A DNA stretch of 64,000 nt from Actinoplanes octamycinicus (GTDB lineage Bacteria; Actinomycetota; Actinomycetes; Mycobacteriales; Micromonosporaceae), in the NCBI RefSeq assembly GCF_014205225.1, contig NZ_JACHNB010000001.1, positions 6,739,501 to 6,803,500 on the forward strand, given 5' to 3'. The notes beneath the pieces are model-generated. The model was not told the origin of the DNA. It saw nothing but the letters and a program-made list of their open reading frames with translations, and did not search any database. Position numbers and translations under genes: made by a program. Shown here one piece after another: positions 1 through 7,185 of this stretch; within the stretch, counting starts at the first letter, position 1; each line of letters opens with the position of its first letter.

Positions 1-454
1 CGGCGTCGAGCACCCGGGCGGGGGCGGCGGTGAGGTCGTAGAGGCATCGTCCCCATACGGGGAAGTCCTGCCAGACGGTGTTGACCGCGCTTTCGTACCG
101 GTCCCAGCCCTCGAACTGCCGGCCGTTGCCGGGGTGCGGCACGTCGCCGGCGATCCGGATCTGCTCGGCGCCCATGGCGAGGTGGAATTCGAACAGCCGG
201 CGGTAGGTGGCGATGGCCCTGGCCGGGGTGGCGTACAGGCCGCGGTCGACGATGAACTCGACCGGGGTGGGGTCGGACAGCCGGGATCGCAGGAGATTGG
301 CCTTGCGGTCGTCGTAGCCGATCACGACGGGTTCGCCGGCGGCCAGTCCGTCCTCCACGAAGGGGACGATCAGGCCGAGGAATTCGGCGTCGGAATGGTA
401 GAAGCCGGCTTCGTGGAAGTGGCCGAGGTAGCCGCGGGCGGCTCCGGTTCTCAT
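1..454 (-). CDS. MEDS-domain sensor protein, N-terminal part (gene runs off the left edge)
   Basis: The frame is open from the ATG at 454 to the window edge, giving 151 visible residues and no stop. The protein begins MRTGAARGYLGHFHEAGFYH and continues with the aromatic/acidic pattern of a MEDS (DcmR-type sensory) domain, including FVEDGLAAGEPVVIGYDD near residues 32-49 and a late RFYRRLFEFHLA-like helix region. Such domains usually sit in front of a STAS or ATPase module in actinomycete partner-switching regulators, but the C-terminus is not visible, so the output module is unknown. Two further MEDS proteins follow on the other strand within 1 kb, which supports a shared signalling role. The ATG at 454 is preceded by GGAGA and overlaps the stop of a possible 19-codon leader frame. 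Confidence 0.8.
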   Translation of the reverse strand, partial: MRTGAARGYLGHFHEAGFYHSDAEFLGLIVPFVEDGLAAGEPVVIGYDDRKANLLRSRLSDPTPVEFIVDRGLYATPARAIATYRRLFEFHLAMGAEQIRIAGDVPHPGNGRQFEGWDRYESAVNTVWQDFPVWGRCLYDLTAAPARVLDA

Positions 455-510
455 GATCCGGCCCCGGTCTCCGGTGACCTGGCGGTGGCGGGTCGTGGTG
501 CTGTGGTCAT
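451..510 (-). CDS. possible 19-residue leader peptide in front of the MEDS gene
   Basis: An ATG at 510 is preceded at good distance by GGGGGAAGG, the strongest Shine-Dalgarno sequence in this stretch. Its frame encodes 19 residues (MTTAPRPATARSPETGAGS) and ends in a TGA that overlaps the ATG of the MEDS gene (ATGA). The arrangement suggests translational coupling, with ribosomes loaded at 510 re-starting at 454. The peptide has no recognisable function and could simply be a chance frame. Confidence 0.35.
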   Translation of the reverse strand: MTTAPRPATARSPETGAGS

Positions 511-910
511 GTCTCAGCCTTCCCCCTGGCGTGGGCGCTGATCTCGGGTTATTGTCCGGGTTGTGGCATGGTTCACCCGAAACGCTCGGTATTTCGGCAT
601 GCCCGGCTTCACGGTGGTGCAACCGCTTGCTCTTCGGCGAGCTGCGGTATTCGCAGATGGCGTACGCCGCCGGCGCTTGGCATGATCCGGCGGCGATGCG
701 GTGGGCCGTACCGGAGCTGATCCTCGGCACCCACGGCCACCTGCCCGGTTGTGCCGGACTCGACGCGACGGCCGGTCTCGGTGGCCGGCGCCGGGCGCGT
801 CGCGAAGGCCGCTTTGGTGGTCTCACCCGGTCGGGTCAATCGGTCGGAACCGTTTTGCGGGTAGATTTCGCAGTCGTCGGCGTAGCCGGGATTGGGAGGA
901 TGTGGCTCGC
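511..910. other. divergent intergenic region, about 400 bases
   Basis: This stretch separates two MEDS genes transcribed in opposite directions and must hold both promoters. I see no convincing coding frame. A GGAAC box at 846-850 and a GGGTAG box at 859-864 are possible ECF- or SigB-type promoter elements for the rightward gene, but neither has a clear partner at the right spacing. Confidence 0.4.
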
Positions 911-1744
911 TTGCCGCTACTCGAACGGCTCAGTCCGGGTGACCACGTCTGCCTGACCGTGGACGACGACATGGTGCGCCGGGAGGCGCTGACCGAGGTG
1001 ATCGAGAGTGGTCTCCGTTACGGGTGCCGGGTGGTCTGTTGCGGCGCCGGCGAGGAGGTCTTCGGGTTCGTGAAGCAGCGTGCCGGTGCGGCGCTGGCGT
1101 CCGGCGCTCTGCGCGTCCCGTCGCTCGAGTCGTCCTATCTGCGCACCGGGGTCTTCGACCCGGTGGTGGCGCTGAGCTACCTGCGGCGCGAGGTCGATGA
1201 GGCGCGAGATGCCGGTTATCCGGGCGTGTACCTGCTCACCGACATGTCGTGGGCGGGCCGTCCGGTGCCGGGGATCGCCGCGTTGCCCGAGTACGAGGCG
1301 CAGGCCAACACGGTCTTCGCGGAGGGGTATGCGCTGGCCGTCTGTGCCTACGACCCGCGGGTCTTCGACGTGCCGGCGTTGCGGGGGTTCGCCCAGGCGC
1401 ATCTGGCCACGGTGGGAACGGGCGCGTCGTTCGATCCGGCTGGTGCGCTGCGGATGCGCCGTACCCGGGATCCGTTCGGGTTGTGCCTGGAGGGTGAGGC
1501 GGACCTGTTGAACCAGGCGGCGCTGAGTGCCGTGGTCGGCCAGGTGCTCGACAGCCTGCCGGCCGGGGTGCCGGCGGCGGTTGTCGACCTGTCCTCCGTG
1601 CGGTTCATGGACACCGCGGCGGCCCGGGTCCTGCTGCTGGCGTGGCAGCGCGCCGCGGGCCGGCTGCAGTTCGTCGGCCAGCCGGCGCTGATGGCCCGAT
1701 TGTTCCAGTTGCACGGTGCCGGCCAGCCGGCCGGCAACGCCTGA
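911..1744 (+). CDS. MEDS-STAS domain protein (anti-sigma factor antagonist-like)
   Basis: The product has an N-terminal MEDS sensory domain, starting LERLSPGDHVCLTVDDD and running to about residue 175, and a C-terminal STAS domain (about 190-270) with the core VVDLSSVRFMDTAAARVLLL. In classical anti-anti-sigma factors the phosphorylated position lies in a DSSG motif; here it reads DTAAA, so regulation by Ser phosphorylation may be altered or may use Thr. I place the start at TTG 911 because GGGAGG at 894-899 is well spaced for it; GTG 902 is in frame but too close to that site. It lies 37 bases upstream of a MEDS-ATPase gene, a natural partner for a STAS protein in a partner-switching module. 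Confidence 0.8.
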   Translation: MPLLERLSPGDHVCLTVDDDMVRREALTEVIESGLRYGCRVVCCGAGEEVFGFVKQRAGAALASGALRVPSLESSYLRTGVFDPVVALSYLRREVDEARDAGYPGVYLLTDMSWAGRPVPGIAALPEYEAQANTVFAEGYALAVCAYDPRVFDVPALRGFAQAHLATVGTGASFDPAGALRMRRTRDPFGLCLEGEADLLNQAALSAVVGQVLDSLPAGVPAAVVDLSSVRFMDTAAARVLLLAWQRAAGRLQFVGQPALMARLFQLHGAGQPAGNA

Positions 1745-1781
1745 ACGCCATGTCGCCGCGTGTGTCCAGAGGGAATCCCTG

Positions 1782-2705
1782 ATGATCGTTGACGCTCCCG
1801 AGTTCCACCATCCGGCTCTGCTCTATTCCCGGCAGGATGAGTACGTGGCGGCGGTCAGCGGGTTCGTCCGTGCCGCGGCGGACGACGGCAATCCGGTGCT
1901 GGTCGCGGTTCCCGGGGCGAACCTGCGGCTGCTGCGCGGCGCGCTCGCCGATGTCGGGGCTCGGGTCACCTTTGCGGACATGGCGGTGGCCGGCCGCAAT
2001 CCGGGCCGGATCATTCCCGGCGTGCTGCTCCGGTTCGCCGCTGACCACCCTGGTCGCCGGGTGGCGATCGTCGGCGAGCCGATCTGGCCGGGCCGGTCGG
2101 CGATGGAGTATCCGGCCTGCGCGGCGCACGAGGCGCTGATCAATGCGGTGTTCGCCGGCCGGGACGCCAGCATCCTGTGTCCGTACGACGTGGGCCGGCT
2201 GGACGCGTCGGTGGTCGAGGACGCCTGGTCCACCCATCCGGCGATGGTGGTGGACGGGGTGCTGCGCGACAGCGACCGCTACCTGGATCCGGTGCTCGCC
2301 GCCGCCGGCTTCGACGAGCCGTTGCCGCGGCCTCCGCGGGATGCGGCGTCGCTGGTGTACCGGGATTCGCTGGCCGCCGTGCGGTGTTTCGTGCGGCGGC
2401 ACACGGCCGGCTGGCTGCCCGAGGTGCGGACCGAGGAGCTGGTGCTGGCCGCGAGCGAGGTGGCGGCCAACACGGTGGAGCACACCAGCGGCCCCGGTTC
2501 GGTCGCCTGCTGGGTCGAGCCGGGCCTGGTCGTGTGCCAGCTGCACGACACCGGCCAGCTGACCGATCCGCTCGCCGGGCGGCTGATTCCGCCGGACATC
2601 CGTCATCGCGGGTACGGATTGGTGCTGGCCAACGAGCTGTGTGACCTGGTGCGCATCCATGTGCGTCCGTGCGGCACCACGGTCCGGCTGCACCAGGCGC
2701 GGTAG
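1782..2705 (+). CDS. MEDS domain fused to an anti-sigma/histidine-kinase-like ATPase
   Basis: The N-terminal two thirds form a MEDS domain (FHHPALLYSRQDEYVAAVSG onward). The C-terminal 110 residues are a GHKL ATPase of the RsbW/SpoIIAB type: N-box ELVLAASEVAANTVEHT, G1 box HDTGQLTDP, and a glycine-rich GYGLVLANELCDLV segment. Such proteins bind sigma factors or STAS antagonists and can phosphorylate the latter. The start ATG 1782 follows AGAGGG at an 8-base spacing. It directly follows the MEDS-STAS gene on the same strand, so the two are probably co-transcribed and may act on each other. The sensed signal and the target sigma factor are unknown. Confidence 0.85.
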   Translation: MIVDAPEFHHPALLYSRQDEYVAAVSGFVRAAADDGNPVLVAVPGANLRLLRGALADVGARVTFADMAVAGRNPGRIIPGVLLRFAADHPGRRVAIVGEPIWPGRSAMEYPACAAHEALINAVFAGRDASILCPYDVGRLDASVVEDAWSTHPAMVVDGVLRDSDRYLDPVLAAAGFDEPLPRPPRDAASLVYRDSLAAVRCFVRRHTAGWLPEVRTEELVLAASEVAANTVEHTSGPGSVACWVEPGLVVCQLHDTGQLTDPLAGRLIPPDIRHRGYGLVLANELCDLVRIHVRPCGTTVRLHQAR

Positions 2706-2708
2706 TGC

Positions 2709-3413
2709 TTACCGGCTGGTCAGGGTGTTGAGGTCGCGTTCGGCGAAGAGGCGGTGTTCCCACTCCTCGTTGAGGATGGCGCCGAGGCAGCGGCGCACCG
2801 GGTAGGCCTTCGGCGCGGGGTATCCGGGGGCGGTGACCGGGGTGGTCATGGCGTCCAGGTCGATGTCGTCGAGGACGCGGCGGACGGTGGCCATCCGGTC
2901 GGCGCGCAGGGCGAGGACCTCGTCGAGGGCAGGCCGGGCGGTGCGGTCGTTGGGCAGGATGCCCGGCATGTCGGGCATCTCGTCGTGCGGCAGGTCGAGC
3001 GGTGACCAGGGGGAGGGGTTGCCGAGGATGGCCCGCAGCACCCAGGCGTCGGTGGCGAAGAGCAGGTGGCGCAGGGTCTCGATGAACGAGTACTCGTCGT
3101 CGACGCGTTCGTGCAGCAGCTCGGGCGGGAGCCGGCGGGCGCGCTCGACGGTGCCGGCCCACAGCTTCTCCAGGATGGTCCAGGCTTCGCGGTAGCCGGC
3201 GAGGTCGGTGGGCTTCATCTTGGCGCGGTCCGGGTAGCGGCGGTTGAGTTCCGCCTCCACCAGGGGTTCGATCTCGATACCGTTGACGGTGAGGCCGGTG
3301 ATGTAGCCGTCGATCTCGGCGTCGGCGAGCACCACGCCGCGGATCTGCGCGCCGCTGAGGTCGACGTTGCGGAAGCGGGCGCCGCTGAGGTCCTGGTTGA
3401 TGAATTCAGTCAC
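2709..3413 (-). CDS. DinB-superfamily protein with N-terminal pentapeptide repeats
   Basis: Residues 1-40 contain short pentapeptide-like repeats (DLSGARFRNVDLSGAQIRGV), followed by a DinB-type four-helix bundle. Candidate metal ligands are the His in RHLLFATDAW and the His in NEEWEHRLFAERDL. DinB-like proteins include mycothiol- or bacillithiol-dependent transferases and many uncharacterised members. I chose GTG 3413 (MTEFINQDL) because homologues usually begin there; GTG 3449 would add 12 residues. The stop lies three bases from the stop of the convergent MEDS-ATPase gene. The gene is divergent from the SMR exporter gene. Confidence 0.85.
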   Translation of the reverse strand: MTEFINQDLSGARFRNVDLSGAQIRGVVLADAEIDGYITGLTVNGIEIEPLVEAELNRRYPDRAKMKPTDLAGYREAWTILEKLWAGTVERARRLPPELLHERVDDEYSFIETLRHLLFATDAWVLRAILGNPSPWSPLDLPHDEMPDMPGILPNDRTARPALDEVLALRADRMATVRRVLDDIDLDAMTTPVTAPGYPAPKAYPVRRCLGAILNEEWEHRLFAERDLNTLTSR

Positions 3414-3470
3414 GGTGGCAATCTTGGCGGTGGTGCTACGGTTTGTCACGGCACCGTGTTCGCGGTTGTC

Positions 3471-3511
3471 CCGGACGAGTGCGTGTCGTACCCGGCTCTG
3501 ACAAGACGACC
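3471..3511 (+). promoter_or_regulatory. guanidine-III riboswitch (ykkC-III)
   Basis: The stretch CCGGACGAG...GTCGTACCCGG...GACAAGACGAC closely follows the ykkC-III/guanidine-III aptamer as I remember it from the structurally solved Thermobifida example. The two CCGG segments (3471-3474 and 3492-3495) can pair as P1, and GTCGT (3485-3489) pairs with ACGAC (3506-3510) as the pseudoknot helix. It ends about 8 bases before the GAGGTG ribosome-binding site of the downstream SMR exporter. That position suits translational control by guanidine, which fits the exporter's expected substrate. Confidence 0.9.
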
Positions 3512-3532
3512 GTTGGCTGAGGTGGGTCTGTC

Positions 3533-3847
3533 ATGGCGTGGTTGGTGCTTGTCGTCTCGGGTCTGATGGAAACCGTGTGGGCGATCGCCCTGGACCGCAG
3601 TGCCGGTTTCTCCCGCCCGTTGCCGACCGCGATCTTCGGGGTCGCGCTGGTGGTCAGCATGCTGGGTCTGGGTTATTCGTTGCGGACCATCCCGGTCGGG
3701 ACCGGTTATGCGGTGTGGGTCGGGATCGGCGCGGTCGGCACCGCGGTGGCCGGCATGGTCGCGCTCGGTGAGAGCACCTCGCTATTGCGGATTTTCTGCT
3801 TGCTGTTGGTGGTGGGCGGTGTGGTGGGATTGAAGTACGCCCATTGA
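3533..3847 (+). CDS. sugE: SMR-family guanidinium exporter (Gdx/SugE type)
   Basis: This 104-residue protein has the length and four hydrophobic helices of a small multidrug resistance transporter. Glu13 in GLMETVWAIALD is the central proton/substrate-binding residue of the family, and WVGIGAVGTAVAGM is the conserved third-helix region. The Gdx branch exports guanidinium in exchange for protons as an antiparallel dimer in the inner membrane. The guanidine-III riboswitch directly upstream strongly supports the Gdx rather than the multidrug Emr branch. ATG 3533 is preceded by GAGGTGGG. Confidence 0.92.
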   Translation: MAWLVLVVSGLMETVWAIALDRSAGFSRPLPTAIFGVALVVSMLGLGYSLRTIPVGTGYAVWVGIGAVGTAVAGMVALGESTSLLRIFCLLLVVGGVVGLKYAH

Positions 3848-3869
3848 TCGCTCCCGCGGGAGGCGCCTC

Positions 3870-4178
3870 GTGCGATTCGCGGCCATCGCCCTGTTCCTGT
3901 TGCTCGCCGCCACCGGGGTGGCCGCGCTGGGCCGGGGTGTCGACGGTCTGGCCGTGCCGATGATCGTGGCGGGGTTGGCCGGGGCCGCGGTGGCGCTGGT
4001 GTCGCGCTCGCCCCGCTGGGTGCGTCCGGCCCGCTCAGGCGCGATCGCCGCTGCGGTGATCCTGGTGGTGGCCGGGGCGTTGCTGGCCCCGGCGGGCGCC
4101 GACCGGGCTTTCGTGATCGTGGTCGACGTGATCATCGGCGCGCTGCTGGTGGCGTTCGCCCTGCTCGCCCCCGCCTGA
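3870..4178 (+). CDS. small membrane protein of unknown function
   Basis: The 102-residue product consists almost entirely of four hydrophobic segments (about residues 3-20, 28-46, 55-75 and 82-101) joined by short loops with a few arginines. I do not recognise a family. The GTG start is supported by GGGAGG at 3859-3864. It lies 22 bases after the SMR gene, so it may be co-transcribed from the guanidine-controlled promoter, but nothing shows a shared function. Confidence 0.65.
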   Translation: MRFAAIALFLLLAATGVAALGRGVDGLAVPMIVAGLAGAAVALVSRSPRWVRPARSGAIAAAVILVVAGALLAPAGADRAFVIVVDVIIGALLVAFALLAPA

Positions 4179-4430
4179 CCGGCCTTCCCCCAATTCCTAG
4201 AATCCTAGGATGGTCTAGAGGCAGTGCGGCAAGCCGCACCCAACCCATGAAAAGCCGGCTTCGCCGACAGACCACATTCCTTTTTCGGTACGGCCTCAGC
4301 GCGCTCACCGTGGGAGAACTCGGGTGCGGGATGCCCGCCGGTGTGGGCAGCATGGGCTTCGTGCCGCCGTGGGGGTCGGGTCGTTTCGGCTCTCGCGGTG
4401 CTTGGTGAAGGTCGTGGATCGGAGTGGGTG
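4179..4430 (+). terminator. intergenic region with probable terminator hairpins and a CTAG cluster
   Basis: Three CTAG words lie within about 20 bases (4195-4216), including the perfect palindrome ATCCTAGGAT. They are followed by a 6-bp hairpin (GTGCGG CAAG CCGCAC, 4224-4239), an imperfect hairpin at 4254-4268, and a T-run at 4281-4285. Together these look like the end of the SMR-membrane protein transcript. The T-run continues into TTTTTCGGTACG, a motif seen again in other intergenic regions of this window. The start of the next gene lies 140 bases further on. Confidence 0.45.
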
Positions 4431-4973
4431 GTGGCGTTCACGCATCGGGTTGCGCGGCGGGACGATCTGCCGGTGCTGGTGCCGGTGATCGAGGCGGCGA
4501 TCGCGGAGCTGCAGAAGGAGTTCCTGGACGACGGGCAGATCGCGGCGAGCCGGGCGATCATGGGGTTGGACACGGCGCTGGTCGACGACGGCACGTATTT
4601 CGTGGTCGAGCAGGACGGGCGGGTCGCCGGGTGTGGCGGGTGGAGCCGGCGGGCGACGTTGTACGGCGGGGACCATTCGGCGGGCCGGGACGCGGCGTTG
4701 CTGCGGCCGGGGCAGGATCCGGCGAAGGTGCGGGCGATGTACACGCATCCGGATTTCGCCCGCCGCGGGGTCGGCCGATTGATCCTGTCGCTGAGTGAGG
4801 CGGCGGCCGCCGCGGAGGGTTTCACCACACTCGAGCTGATGGCGACGCTGTCCGGGGAGCCGTTGTACCGGGCGGCCGGTTTCGTGGCGGTCGAGCATCT
4901 GAGCGACGATGCCGGTGGCGTCGCGGTCCCGCTGGTCCGGATGCGCAAACCGATCGCCGCGGCGGTCGGGTAG
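4431..4973 (+). CDS. GNAT-family N-acetyltransferase
   Basis: The 180-residue product shows the GNAT acetyl-CoA-binding core: MYTHPDFARRGVGRLIL supplies the Q/RxxGxG/A loop (RRGVGR), followed by an alpha helix and LYRAAGFVAVEHL, the usual C-terminal strand-helix. The substrate cannot be told from sequence. GTG 4431 is preceded by GGAG at 6 bases; upstream in-frame codons have no ribosome-binding site. A short, degraded copy of the acetyl-CoA loop region of this gene family occurs near the dif site at about 28.3 kb, with 35 of 38 identical bases. Confidence 0.88.
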   Translation: MAFTHRVARRDDLPVLVPVIEAAIAELQKEFLDDGQIAASRAIMGLDTALVDDGTYFVVEQDGRVAGCGGWSRRATLYGGDHSAGRDAALLRPGQDPAKVRAMYTHPDFARRGVGRLILSLSEAAAAAEGFTTLELMATLSGEPLYRAAGFVAVEHLSDDAGGVAVPLVRMRKPIAAAVG

Positions 4974-5048
4974 CGGTGTCCGCTCGCCCTCGTCTGGCGG
5001 TGTCCGCCCGCCTTCGTCGTGGCAGCCGCCCGGGGCTGCTGGCCGGGG

Positions 5049-5252
5049 TCATCGGCTGGCGAGGGCCTTGAGCGGGTGTGATGTCTTCTCGGTCGGTGGG
5101 GTGCCGTGGCCGAAGCACGCGATGTCGACGTCGAGCTCGGCCTGCCGGCGCAGGAAGTCGGCGGCCTGGCCGGGGTCGGTGTTGAAGACGCCGAGCAGGA
5201 CGGTGCCGTCGGGTGCGCGGGCGATGGTGTCGCCGGTGAACAGGATGCGTGA
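5049..5252 (-). pseudogene. C-terminal remnant of an MBL-fold metallohydrolase
   Basis: About 68 residues (SRILFTGDTIARAPDG, then GVFNTDPGQAADFLRRQAEL and DIACFGHGTP) match the C-terminal third of metallo-beta-lactamase-fold hydrolases: the GD motif contributes a metal ligand and GHG the last histidine. The N-terminal HxHxDH metal-binding part is absent, and upstream sequence in the same frame is unrelated. This is therefore a truncated gene copy rather than a functional enzyme. Confidence 0.65.
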
Positions 5253-5429
5253 CTGGGGGCAGGTGGTAGGCGACGCTGCCCGGCGCGGGGCCGCCCGCAC
5301 CGCGGTGATGAGCTCAACTGACACCACCATGGCGAGCCCGACCGACACCAGCACCGCGGTACCGAACCGCCGTGGTGTGCCCGGCCGGCACCCCATGGGG
5401 TTCCGGCCGGGCGCCGCGCGGTGCTGGGC

Positions 5430-6296
5430 TTATCGGCGGAGGTTGGTGGTGGCCCAGGCGTGCAGGGTGGTCGGGGTGGTGGTGAGTGGGGTGCGGGGCT
5501 GCTCGGGGGTGAAGCCGTCGCGCAGGCCGCTGGTCATGGCGAGCAGGGCGGCGATGGCGGGCTCGGTCATGCCGGTCTCGGTCAGGGCGGCGGCCATCGT
5601 GTCGTCGGGCAGGACGGTGAGGGTGATTTTGGTGTCGAGGGCGGTGGAGAGGATGTCGGCGGCCTGGGTCCAGGTGAGGTCGGCGGGGCCGTGGACGGCT
5701 TGGACTGTGGTGCCGGTGGTGCGGGGGTTGAGCAGGCGGGCGGCGGCGATCTCGCCGACGTCGCGGGGGTCGACCCAGGGCATCGGCTGGTCGGGGTCGG
5801 CGGTGGTGGTGAGGGTGCCGGTGTGTAGTTGGTCGGCCATGGCGAGCAGGTTGGTGTAGTAGTAGCCGCAGCGCAGGATGTGCACGTGGGCGCCGGTGGC
5901 GGTGAACTGCTGCTCGCTGTGGGCGAGGCCGTCGATGAGGCCGGCGCCGGTGCGCAGCTCGGCGCCGACGCTGCTGATCAGGACGATGTGGCGGATCCGG
6001 TTGGCGTGCACGGCGGCGGTGCCGGCGGCGACGATGGCGGTCATCTCGGCGAGCGGGTCGGCGGCGGTGAGGTTTTCCGGGGTGATCCAGAGCAGGGTGT
6101 CGACGCCCTCGGTGGCGGTGCGCACGAAGCCGGGGTCGAGCAGGTCGCCCTGGGCGAGGTCGACCAGGTCGTGCAGGCCGGGGTCGAGGCGGGCGGGGTC
6201 GCGCAGCAGGGCGCGGGGGCGCACGCCGGCTTGCAGGAGCAGTTGCAGGGTGCGGGAGCCGACGTGGCCGGTGGGTGTGGTGACGGCGATAGTCAT
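5430..6296 (-). CDS. NmrA-like NAD(P)-binding oxidoreductase
   Basis: The protein begins MTIAVTTPTGHVGSRTLQLL, with a Rossmann dinucleotide loop (TGHVGSR) of the atypical SDR/NmrA type, followed by LRDPARL, DLLDPGFV and ISSVGAE segments typical of the family. The usual SDR YxxxK catalytic pair is not evident, as in many NmrA members that act as redox sensors or quinone reductases. ATG 6296 lies next to AAGAGAG; an upstream in-frame start would add ten residues. It is divergent from the SRPBCC gene, sharing a short 30-base promoter region. Confidence 0.85.
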   Translation of the reverse strand: MTIAVTTPTGHVGSRTLQLLLQAGVRPRALLRDPARLDPGLHDLVDLAQGDLLDPGFVRTATEGVDTLLWITPENLTAADPLAEMTAIVAAGTAAVHANRIRHIVLISSVGAELRTGAGLIDGLAHSEQQFTATGAHVHILRCGYYYTNLLAMADQLHTGTLTTTADPDQPMPWVDPRDVGEIAAARLLNPRTTGTTVQAVHGPADLTWTQAADILSTALDTKITLTVLPDDTMAAALTETGMTEPAIAALLAMTSGLRDGFTPEQPRTPLTTTPTTLHAWATTNLRR

Positions 6297-6328
6297 GCTC
6301 TCTTGCCTACTCGGGGGGTGTGACAAGA

Positions 6329-6829
6329 ATGGGCGGCATGCTCGGTGATCGCTGGGGTGTGTCGGACGCTGAGGTGGCGCGGCGTTATCCGTGTGACGAT
6401 TTCGTGGCGGATCCGTCGGTGCGGGCGTGGCGGGGTGTGCCGGTGGCGGCGGCGCCGGAGACGGTGTGGCGGTGGTTGCGGCAGGTGCGGCTGGCGCCGT
6501 ATTCGTATGACTGGATCGACAATGGGGGGCGGCGGTCGCCGCGGGTGCTGGTCGAGGTGGCGGAGCCGCGGGTGGGTGAGCCGTTCACGGCGACGGGTGG
6601 GCGGCCGCGGGGGCGGGTGCTGGCGGTGGAGCCGGGCCGGGCGTTGACCGCGCGGATCATGGGTGCGGTGATGTCGTATGTGGTGGTGCCGCAGCCGGAC
6701 TCCTCGGCGCGGTTGCTGCTGAAGGTGGTGATGCGGGTGCCTCGTCCGGTGGGGCTGGCGTTGTGTGTGGGTGATCTGGTGATGGCTCGCCGCCAGTTGC
6801 TGACGTTCAAGCGGCTGGCGGAGGGTTAG
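6329..6829 (+). CDS. SRPBCC-family protein (polyketide cyclase/dehydrase-like fold)
   Basis: The 166-residue product contains the helix-grip pattern: VPVAAAPETVWRWLRQVRL at the start, WIDNGGRRSP and VLAVEPGRALTARIM in the middle, and a C-terminal helix. These proteins bind hydrophobic ligands; enzymatic activity cannot be assumed. The start is uncertain: ATG 6329 is spaced 10 bases from GGGGGG, while GTG 6320 is too close and ATG 6338 is also possible. Its stop overlaps the stop of the convergent GntR gene by four bases. Confidence 0.75.
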   Translation: MGGMLGDRWGVSDAEVARRYPCDDFVADPSVRAWRGVPVAAAPETVWRWLRQVRLAPYSYDWIDNGGRRSPRVLVEVAEPRVGEPFTATGGRPRGRVLAVEPGRALTARIMGAVMSYVVVPQPDSSARLLLKVVMRVPRPVGLALCVGDLVMARRQLLTFKRLAEG

Positions 6830-7185
6830 GCGGTTTCCAGGGCGGCTTTGACCAGGGCCAGTGCTGTCTCGGCAGGGATGCCGAGGGCGCGGGTGGTCTC
6901 GGCGTACGCGAGGGCTGCTTGTTGTGCTTTGCGGGAGGTGCCGGTGGCGCGGGCGGTGATGACGGTGCCGGCTCGGCCGCGGGTTTCGACGAGGCCGGCT
7001 TGTTCGAGTTCTTTGTAGGCGCGGGCGACGGTGTTGGCGGCCAGGTGCAGGTCGGTGGCGAGTTGCCGGACCGGGGGGAGCCGGGTGCCGGCGGCGAGGG
7101 TGCCGTCGGCGGCGAGGGCGGCGATGCGCAGCCGGACCTGTTCGTAGGGCGGGGTGGCCGAGTGGGGGTCGATGGTGATGTGCAT
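6826..7185 (-). CDS. short GntR-family regulator (YtrA type)
   Basis: The 119-residue protein holds an N-terminal winged helix (TRLPPVRQLATDLHLAANTV, then RAYKELEQAGLVETRGRAGT) and a short helical tail, matching the small YtrA-type GntR regulators that control transporter operons. Its ATG shares one base with the TGA of the MFS gene (TGATG), so the two are translationally coupled. It probably regulates the operon it sits in; no effector can be named. Confidence 0.9.
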   Translation of the reverse strand: MHITIDPHSATPPYEQVRLRIAALAADGTLAAGTRLPPVRQLATDLHLAANTVARAYKELEQAGLVETRGRAGTVITARATGTSRKAQQAALAYAETTRALGIPAETALALVKAALETA

